Of a stretch of 5,507 nucleotides of DNA, positions 1 through 4,372 are shown in pieces (position 1 is the stretch's first letter; each line of letters begins with the position of its first letter). A model generated the notes under the pieces. The model saw nothing but the letters and a program-made list of their open reading frames with translations. It was not told the DNA's origin and did no database searches. Both the position numbers and the translations under genes were made by a program. The stretch covers positions 1-5,507 of the forward strand of contig CAZNVB010000239.1 of the NCBI GenBank assembly GCA_964576265.1. Reading direction: 5' to 3'. Source of the stretch: CAZNVB01 sp964576265 (GTDB lineage Bacteria > Acidobacteriota > Aminicenantia > Aminicenantales > UBA8522).

Positions 1-1
1 C

Positions 2-835
2 ATGTCCCAGATCCCCTATCTTCTCGATGGCGCCCGCTGGGGTTACCGGCTCGGAGACGGAGTTCTCGTCGATGCCATGTATCGCGACGGGCTTTTCTGC
101 CCCCTGGCCGAAATGATCATGGGCGAAACGGCCGAAGCTCTGGCTGAAAAATTCGGGATTTCACGCCGCGAACAGGATGTTTTCGCTTATGAGAGCCAGC
201 GGAAGGCGAAAAAAGCACAGGAAGAGGGCAAATTCGAGGCCGAAATCGTCCCCATCGCGGTCAGGGAGAAAAGCGGCCAGGAGGTTCTGGTGTCCAGAGA
301 CGAGCATCCCCGTCCGGAGACGACAGTGGAAAAATTGGCCGAGCTCCCGCCAGTCTTCAAAAAAGGCGGAACGGTCACCGCAGGGAATTCTTCGGGGTTG
401 ACCGACGGCGCTGCGGCCATGGTTTTGGCTACCGAGGCGGAAGCCAGGCGCCTGGAGGCAGTGCCTCTCGTCGAGATCCTGGGAGTGACGGCCGCGGGTG
501 TCGATCCCAAAGAGATGGGCCTCGGCCCTGTTCCGGCGACGCGGAGGATCGTCGAGACGCTCGGGATCGCGCTTTCCGACTTTGACCTCATCGAGATCAA
601 CGAAGCTTTCGCCGCCCAGGTCCTCGCCTGTGAGCGCGTGCTCGACTGGGACCCGGCGCGGCGGAATATCCGGGGCGGAGCCATCGCCCTCGGCCATCCG
701 ATCGGCTGTACGGGGGCGCGTCTTGCCGTGACTCTCATCCACAGCCTCATCCAGGAAAGAAAAGAGCTCGGCCTGGCCACGCTCTGCGTAAGCGGCGGAC
801 AGGGAATGGCCCTTGTTCTGAAGAGAATCCGATGA
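2..835 (+). CDS. Thiolase (acetyl-CoA C-acetyltransferase type), C-terminal 277 residues; 5' end outside window
   Basis: Thiolases condense two acyl-CoAs or, in catabolism, cleave a 3-ketoacyl-CoA with CoA; this one most resembles cytosolic acetoacetyl-CoA thiolases. The visible part opens at the family's conserved SMSxxPYLL...RxGxRLGD segment. The ATG at position 2 is therefore an internal Met, and roughly 115 residues, including the nucleophilic Cys (Cys89 in the Zoogloea enzyme), lie upstream. Residues below are numbered from that Met. TAGNSSGLTDGAAA is at 126-139 and NEAFA at 200-204. N222-IRGG-AIALGHPIGCTG matches the second thiolase signature, with the catalytic His at 232. CVSGGQGMA at 262-270 carries the second catalytic Cys (C262), with Ser in place of the first Gly of the usual CxGGG. 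The reading frame is intact to TGA. It is first in a four-gene operon, 27 nt before the aminotransferase. Family assignment is secure; chain-length specificity cannot be read from the sequence. Confidence 0.95.
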   Translation: MSQIPYLLDGARWGYRLGDGVLVDAMYRDGLFCPLAEMIMGETAEALAEKFGISRREQDVFAYESQRKAKKAQEEGKFEAEIVPIAVREKSGQEVLVSRDEHPRPETTVEKLAELPPVFKKGGTVTAGNSSGLTDGAAAMVLATEAEARRLEAVPLVEILGVTAAGVDPKEMGLGPVPATRRIVETLGIALSDFDLIEINEAFAAQVLACERVLDWDPARRNIRGGAIALGHPIGCTGARLAVTLIHSLIQERKELGLATLCVSGGQGMALVLKRIR

Positions 836-849
836 ATAACGAACACACC

Positions 850-855
850 GGGAGG
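850..855 (+). promoter_or_regulatory. Shine-Dalgarno of the aminotransferase gene
   Basis: GGGAGG lies 7 nt before the ATG at 863 and fixes that start. The 10-mer GGGAGGTCGT containing it (850-859) recurs at the start of the small iron-protein gene (4145-4154). Confidence 0.8.
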
Positions 856-862
856 TCGTCCC

Positions 863-2200
863 ATGACCCTTAAAGTCCCCGACATCAGGACTCCCCTCCC
901 CGGCAAAAATGCCCGAAGGATCGTCGCCAAGGACAGACGATACACCTCCAGCTCTTACCTCAAAGAATATCCCTTGGTCATCGCCCGGGGAAAAGGCGCG
1001 GTCGTCGAGGACGTCGATGGAAACAGGTTCCTCGACTTCATGGCCGGCATCGCCGTCAACATCACCGGGTACAGCCATCCCCGGGTCGTCAGAGCCGTCA
1101 AGCGGCAGGCCGAAAAGTTCTTCCATATCTGCTCCACGGATTTCTACTACGAATCGTTCGCCAATCTGGCCGAACGGCTGACCCGGATGATTCCGATGGA
1201 GGGAGAGAAAAGCGTCTTTTTCACCAATTCCGGCGCCGAAGCCGTCGAGACAGCCATCAAGCTCGTTCGTTATTACACCAAGCGTCCCTACATCATTTCG
1301 TTCCTCGGCTCCTTCCACGGAAGAACGATGGGCGCCCTGAGCCTGACGGCGAGCAAAGCGAAGCAGCGGAGCTTTTTCTCCTCGTTCCTTCCCGGAGTCC
1401 ACCACATCCCCTACGGCTATTGCTACCGCTGTCCCTATCACCTGACTTACAGGTTCTGTGGAATTCACTGCGCCGAGGCGCTCGACCAAGTCATCTGCCA
1501 GACGCTGATGAGCCCGCGGGAGATCGCGGCCATTTTCGTCGAGCCTATTCAGGGCGAAGGAGGATACATTGTCCCGCCGCCGGAGTTCCATCAGAAACTC
1601 AGGGCTTTCGCCGAAAAGAACGGCATCCTTTATGTCGTCGATGAAGTCCAGTCCGGAATGGGCCGGACGGGGAAATTCCTGGCCATCGAGAATTTCGGCG
1701 TCGAGCCGGATGTCGTCGTCCTGGCCAAGGGCCTGGCCTCCGGATTGCCCTTGGGCGCCGTCGTCTCGAAGAAAAAATACATGAACTGGAAGGCGGGGAC
1801 TCACGGCAGCACCTTCGGCGGCAACCCTCTGGCCTGCGAAGCAGCGCTGGCCACGCTCGAACTTCTGGAAAAAAGACTGATCGACAACGCCGCCCGGATG
1901 GGAAGGCGGCTGCTCGAAAAGCTCCTCGGGCTGAAGAAAGACCAGCCGATGATCGGCGACGTCCGGGGTCTCGGTCTGATGATCGGCGTGGAAATGATCA
2001 AGGACCCCGAGACCCAGGAGCCGGCGGCAAAAGAGGCGGGCGAGATCGTCCAGCGGGCTTTTCAGAAAGGCCTGCTTCTCCTCCCCTGCGGTGAGAACGT
2101 CATCCGCTTCTGCCCTCCCCTTGTCGTCAACCGAAAGGAAATCGATACGGCCGTCGAGATCTTCGGACAGGTTCTGAACGACTTCAAGAAGGAGGCCTAA
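863..2200 (+). CDS. Class III PLP aminotransferase (GABA / acyl-CoA beta-transaminase-like) with a four-Cys insert
   Basis: This is a fold-type I, class III aminotransferase of 445 residues, the usual length for GABA, omega-amino-acid or acetylornithine transaminases. It would move an amino group from a distal or beta-amino substrate to a keto acid, probably 2-oxoglutarate. Visible landmarks are SGAEA at 123-127 (PLP phosphate cup), FHGRT at 152-155 and neighbours, VEPIQGEGG at 226-234, DEVQSGMGRTG at 260-270 (Asp260 contacts the pyridine nitrogen) and LAKGLASGLPLG at 287-298, with Lys289 as the Schiff-base lysine. THGSTFGGNPLACEA is at 313-327. An unusual stretch at 187-203 (CYRCPYHLTYRFCGIHC) gives C187, C190, C199 and C203, a possible metal-binding loop that classical GabT and ArgD lack. 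The gene lies between a thiolase and a CoA transferase, so a CoA-thioester substrate such as 3-aminobutyryl-CoA (Kat-like) is attractive. GABA or 5-aminovalerate transamination, or an amino-acid racemase activity known in this superfamily, cannot be excluded. Family certain, substrate open. Confidence 0.93.
   Translation: MTLKVPDIRTPLPGKNARRIVAKDRRYTSSSYLKEYPLVIARGKGAVVEDVDGNRFLDFMAGIAVNITGYSHPRVVRAVKRQAEKFFHICSTDFYYESFANLAERLTRMIPMEGEKSVFFTNSGAEAVETAIKLVRYYTKRPYIISFLGSFHGRTMGALSLTASKAKQRSFFSSFLPGVHHIPYGYCYRCPYHLTYRFCGIHCAEALDQVICQTLMSPREIAAIFVEPIQGEGGYIVPPPEFHQKLRAFAEKNGILYVVDEVQSGMGRTGKFLAIENFGVEPDVVVLAKGLASGLPLGAVVSKKKYMNWKAGTHGSTFGGNPLACEAALATLELLEKRLIDNAARMGRRLLEKLLGLKKDQPMIGDVRGLGLMIGVEMIKDPETQEPAAKEAGEIVQRAFQKGLLLLPCGENVIRFCPPLVVNRKEIDTAVEIFGQVLNDFKKEA
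2189..2195 (+). promoter_or_regulatory. Shine-Dalgarno of the CoA-transferase A subunit, inside the aminotransferase 3' end
   Basis: A full AAGGAGG consensus sits in the last codons of the aminotransferase, 10 nt before the ATG at 2206. The spacing is slightly long. The stop codon of the upstream gene lies between it and the start, which fits translational coupling. Confidence 0.7.
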
Positions 2201-2205
2201 TTCTC

Positions 2206-3117
2206 ATGGCGGGAAAAGTCATCTCCATGTCGGAGGCCATCCGAAGGTATGTCCGGGACGGCGACACCCTGGTCATCGAGGGCTTCACCCATCTCATCTG
2301 TTTTGCCGCCAGCCATGAGATTATCCGGCAGAAAAAACGGGATCTGACCGCCTGCCGGCTGACGCCCGATCTGATCTATGACCAGATGGTGGCAGCCGGA
2401 TGCGTCAAGAAGCTCGTCTTCAGCTGGGCCGGGAATCCCGGCGTCGGTTCGCTCTACGGGCTGAGACGGGCCGTGGAAGAAGGGATTCCGAGAAAAGTCG
2501 AAATCGAGGAATACAGCCATTTTGGGATGGTGGCACGGTTCATGGCCGGAGCCTCGCATCTTCCCTTCATGCATTTGAAAAGCTTTGAGGGAAGCGACTT
2601 GCCGGGCAGGAATAGAAACATCCGGTTTATCCGTTGTCCTTATACGGGCAAGAAACTCGCGACTGTGCCGGCTCTTCATCCCGATGTCGCCATCGTCCAG
2701 GTCCAGAGGTCCGATGAAGAAGGAAACGCTCAGATCTGGGGTCTGATGGGCGTTCAGAGGGAGGCGGCGTTCGCCTCAACTAAGGTCATCATCGTCGCCG
2801 AGGAGCTTGTGCCGACATCCGTCATCCGAGCCGACCCCAACCGGACGCTCATTCCCGGGCTGATCGTCGACGCCGTGGTCATCGAGCCCTTTGCCGCTCA
2901 CCCGAGCTATGCCCTCGGCTATTACGATCGGGATAACGAGTTCTATGTCGAGTGGGCGAAAATCTCGAGGGAGAAGGTGTCGCTCGATCGATATCTCGAT
3001 GAATGGGTGTATGGTGTTTCGGGGCGAAAAGAATACGCCGCCAAGCTTGGCGCCGCCTATCTCGACAAGTTGAAAGCCGACCGCCGTCCCTCGGGTTCGG
3101 TCAACTACGGATACTGA
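2206..3117 (+). CDS. Family I CoA transferase, subunit A (glutaconate CoA-transferase GctA type)
   Basis: This is the alpha-like subunit of a heteromeric CoA transferase, which moves CoA between acyl-CoA and a free carboxylic acid. At 303 residues it is close to Acidaminococcus GctA (about 320). From memory of that protein it shares the order of conserved blocks: GDTLVIEGFTHL (19-30), HEIIRQKKRDLT (37-48), a YDQMVAAG block (58-65), NPGVGSLYGLRRA (77-89), VPALHPDVAIV (154-164), IPGLIVDAVVIEPFAAHPS (216-234, with the AHPS typical of GctA) and EWVYGVSGRKEY (266-277). EGFTHLICFAASHEIIRQ is also close to subunit A of actinobacterial enzymes annotated as 3-oxoadipate CoA transferases. It lies 5 nt after the aminotransferase stop and 1 nt before the B-subunit start, so the two subunits are surely co-expressed. 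It has no signal peptide and should be cytosolic. Candidate acceptors (acetoacetate, glutaconate, 3-oxoadipate, other short acids) cannot be separated by eye. Confidence 0.92.
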   Translation: MAGKVISMSEAIRRYVRDGDTLVIEGFTHLICFAASHEIIRQKKRDLTACRLTPDLIYDQMVAAGCVKKLVFSWAGNPGVGSLYGLRRAVEEGIPRKVEIEEYSHFGMVARFMAGASHLPFMHLKSFEGSDLPGRNRNIRFIRCPYTGKKLATVPALHPDVAIVQVQRSDEEGNAQIWGLMGVQREAAFASTKVIIVAEELVPTSVIRADPNRTLIPGLIVDAVVIEPFAAHPSYALGYYDRDNEFYVEWAKISREKVSLDRYLDEWVYGVSGRKEYAAKLGAAYLDKLKADRRPSGSVNYGY

Positions 3118-3118
3118 G

Positions 3119-3883
3119 ATGACCGAATATTCACCCTCCGAAATCATGGTCGTCCGAGCCGCAAAAGAGCTCCAAAACGGCCAGGTCGTTTTTGTCGGCA
3201 TCGGGCTTCCGAACCTCGCCTGCAACTTGGCCCGACGACTTCACGCCCCCGACCTTGTCCTTATCTATGAATCGGGAGCGGTGGGAGCCCGGCCCGACCG
3301 GCTGCCGCTTTCGATCGGCGACCCGTGCCTGGCCACGGACTCGATTTCCGTTTGCTCGATGGTCGAAGTCTTTAATTACTATCTCCAGGGCGGGTTGATC
3401 GACGTCGGGTTCCTGGGCGGAGCCCAGGTCGATCGCTTCGGAAACATCAATTCCACGGTCATCGGCGACTACGCCAGGCCGAAGGTGAGACTTCCGGGAA
3501 GCGGCGGCGCCTGCGAGATCGCCATCCACGCCCGGAAAATCATCATCGTCCTGAAGCAGTCTCCGAAGTCTTTCCCGGAGAAGATCGATTTCCTCACCAG
3601 CCCCGGATTTCTGAATGAGACGAATCCAAGGGAAAAACTTCATTTCCCCGGCCAAGGCCCGGCGCTTGTGATCACTGACTTCGGGGTCTATGGCTTCACG
3701 AAAGACACGCATCAAATGATTCTCAGGGAAATCTACCCGGGGGTGACGGTCAGCGAGGTCAAGGCGAATATCGGTTGGGAGGTCAAAGTCAGCCCGAGGC
3801 TCAGGACGACCCCTCCACCCTCAGCCGATGAACTGCGGATCATCCGTCAGGAGCTCGACCCCGACGGGATTCATCTCCGGTAA
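3119..3883 (+). CDS. Family I CoA transferase, subunit B (GctB type, carries catalytic Glu51)
   Basis: This is the beta-like subunit, 254 residues against about 266 for Acidaminococcus GctB. In family I enzymes this subunit carries the glutamate that forms the acyl-glutamyl/CoA-thioester intermediate. Here the segment YESGAVGA (50-57) places Glu51 at the position of Glu54 in GctB (VESG). Other matching blocks are KELQNGQVVFVGIGLPN (16-32), FLGGAQVDRFGNINST (98-113), IGDYARPKVRLPGSGGA (115-131) and the IDFLTSPGF region. The C-terminus ends on an RQELDPDG-like motif, also as in GctB. Only one nucleotide separates the A-subunit stop from this ATG, and no clear Shine-Dalgarno is visible, so translation is probably coupled. 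Met10 is a possible later start, but the residues before it align with the GctB N-terminus and the first ATG is preferred. The frame is intact and the catalytic Glu present, so the A/B pair should be active. The acid substrate is unknown. Confidence 0.92.
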   Translation: MTEYSPSEIMVVRAAKELQNGQVVFVGIGLPNLACNLARRLHAPDLVLIYESGAVGARPDRLPLSIGDPCLATDSISVCSMVEVFNYYLQGGLIDVGFLGGAQVDRFGNINSTVIGDYARPKVRLPGSGGACEIAIHARKIIIVLKQSPKSFPEKIDFLTSPGFLNETNPREKLHFPGQGPALVITDFGVYGFTKDTHQMILREIYPGVTVSEVKANIGWEVKVSPRLRTTPPPSADELRIIRQELDPDGIHLR

Positions 3884-4034
3884 AGACGACCGATCATCAT
3901 CCCCGACAAGTCTCCCATGAAAAGCGCAAGATTGTCCCGAATCAACGCCTATCACCTTGATCCACAGCTCCGAACTGCGGGCCGATCATCAGGACGGAAA
4001 GAAAGGCCCAGCCGCGCTCAGGGCGATCGGCAAT

Positions 4035-4085
4035 CGGGTACCTCTCCTCGCCACAAGGAACCCGGCAGCCGAAAGGAAGGCCGGG
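4035..4085 (+). repeat. Two overlapping, mutually exclusive inverted repeats
   Basis: Hairpin 1 pairs CGGGTaCC (4035-4042) with GGaACCCG (4057-4064): five pairs, one A-A mismatch, then two pairs, around a 14-nt loop. Hairpin 2 pairs CCCGGC (4061-4066) with GCCGGG (4080-4085), and an inner CC-GAAA-GG could close on a GNRA tetraloop. Bases 4061-4064 belong to both, so only one can form in an RNA. There is no T-run after hairpin 2, so it is not an ordinary terminator. In GC-rich DNA such pairings also arise by chance. Confidence 0.35.
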
Positions 4086-4091
4086 ATGGGA

Positions 4092-4120
4092 TTGACATGC
4101 CGGATGTAAGCTGGTAAATA
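4092..4120 (+). promoter_or_regulatory. Candidate sigma-70-type promoter for the small iron-protein gene
   Basis: A perfect TTGACA (4092-4097) is followed after 17 nt by TAAATA (4115-4120), which matches only three of six positions of the -10 consensus but starts an AT-rich patch in otherwise GC-rich DNA. Transcription would begin near 4126-4128 and give a leader of about 30 nt before the ATG at 4157. Position and spacing fit well; the -10 is weak. Confidence 0.45.
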
Positions 4121-4132
4121 AAAGGAAAATCC

Positions 4133-4156
4133 ATGATTGAAAATGGGAGGTCGTGA
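4133..4156 (+). CDS. Possible 7-codon leader mini-ORF (MIENGRS) abutting the next gene
   Basis: ATG at 4133 opens seven codons and ends in TGA at 4154-4156, directly followed by the ATG of the small iron-protein gene at 4157, with no overlap or gap. AAAGGA at 4121-4126, six nt upstream, could serve as its own ribosome binding site. Its codons five and six (GGG AGG) are the Shine-Dalgarno of the downstream gene. If transcription starts at the promoter proposed at 4092-4120, the mini-ORF's own binding site would be mostly absent from the mRNA, so translation is doubtful unless a transcript arrives from further upstream. Confidence 0.2.
   Translation: MIENGRS
4145..4150 (+). promoter_or_regulatory. 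Shine-Dalgarno of the desulforedoxin-like gene
   Basis: GGGAGG ends six nt before the ATG at 4157 and supports that start over any internal one. It shares the 10-mer GGGAGGTCGT with the site before the aminotransferase gene. Confidence 0.75.
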
Positions 4157-4348
4157 ATGGTCGCCAAAGCCAAAGTCGTCAAGAAAGCCGCCAAGGCTCC
4201 GGCCAAGAAAAAAGCTCTGCCGAAGCCGGAAAAGAAGGATGCTTACGAATGCCGGGTCTGCGGTTATCGAATCATCGTCGATGATGTCGGCTGTTGCGCT
4301 GAAGAGCATGTTTTCGTTTGTTGCGGCGAGAACATGACCAAAAGCTGA
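4157..4348 (+). CDS. Small desulforedoxin-like metal-binding protein with a lysine-rich N-terminal tail
   Basis: The protein is 63 residues in two parts. Residues 2-28 are a Lys/Ala/Pro tail with 11 lysines, basic and probably disordered. Residues 30-62 hold YECRVCGYRII, then VGCC, then FVCCGENM. The cysteines are C32, C35, C46, C47, C55 and C56 (CX2C-X10-CC-X7-CC). The YxCxxCG start and the CCGxxM end match desulforedoxin and the N-terminal domain of desulfoferrodoxin, where CX2C...CC bind one iron in a rubredoxin-like site. The loop between the pairs is about four residues longer than in Desulfovibrio desulforedoxin and carries an extra CC. An electron-transfer or redox role in the cytosol is the family-based guess; zinc binding is possible. 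The basic tail is not part of classical desulforedoxin and could bind nucleic acid. A strong Shine-Dalgarno and its own likely promoter suggest a separate transcription unit. The real gene call is confident, the function less so. Confidence 0.8.
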   Translation: MVAKAKVVKKAAKAPAKKKALPKPEKKDAYECRVCGYRIIVDDVGCCAEEHVFVCCGENMTKS

Positions 4349-4372
4349 GCCGCAGCCTGACGGCTTTTCGTT
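4340..4372. terminator. Possible bidirectional terminator between convergent genes
   Basis: The 24-nt gap between the two convergent stop codons holds AGCCG (4348-4352) and CGGCT (4361-4365) around an 8-nt loop, followed on the plus strand by TTTT and a T-rich stretch to about 4383. An alternative pairing is AAAAGC (4340-4345) with GCTTTT (4363-4368). On the minus strand the same stem is followed after four bases by TTTT. The stem is short, so efficiency is uncertain. Confidence 0.4.

Larger units (their letters stand above)
3884..4156. other. Intergenic region between the CoA-transferase operon and the small iron-protein gene
   Basis: This 273-nt stretch has no supportable protein gene. A 66-codon plus-strand frame (3917-4117) has no Shine-Dalgarno, is mostly Arg/Ser/Pro/Gly and runs into the putative promoter. 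I saw no hairpin followed by a T-run after the CoA-transferase stop, so the operon may terminate elsewhere or read through. It contains two overlapping inverted repeats (4035-4064 and 4061-4085), a candidate promoter (4092-4120), a mini-ORF (4133-4156) and a minus-strand stretch (about 3942-4100) with two hydrophobic segments in different frames that could be the relic of a gene. Confidence 0.6.

Noticed and set aside
2..4. ATG at position 2 as the start of the thiolase
   Set aside because: The following residues align with the interior SMSxxPYLL segment of thiolases and the catalytic N-terminal Cys would be missing; the gene is cut by the window edge.
161..1804. A 547-codon open frame on the minus strand
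   Set aside because: It lies wholly antisense to the thiolase and aminotransferase, which have clear family motifs. Its translation is low-complexity Asp/Gly/Arg-rich with no recognisable motif, as expected for the shadow of GC-rich codons.
2197..2679. A 160-codon minus-strand frame over the CoA-transferase A subunit
   Set aside because: Antisense shadow of a gene with strong GctA-type conservation; no motif and no ribosome binding site recognised.
3131..3715. A 194-codon minus-strand frame over the CoA-transferase B subunit
   Set aside because: Shadow of the well-supported B subunit; the translation is Asp/Arg-rich with no family features.
3890..3991. Direct repeat CCGATCATCA at 3890-3899 and 3982-3991
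   Set aside because: A single 10-bp match in a sequence where GATCATC is frequent (for example 3838-3844); no third copy and no symmetry that would suggest an operator or attachment site.
3979..4009. Inverted repeat GGGCC...GGCCC as a terminator of the CoA-transferase operon
   Set aside because: Only five pairs around a 21-nt loop and no T-run follows.
3917..4117. A 66-codon plus-strand frame in the intergenic region
   Set aside because: No Shine-Dalgarno before its ATG, composition dominated by Arg, Ser, Gly and Pro, and it ends inside the putative -10 region of the next gene.
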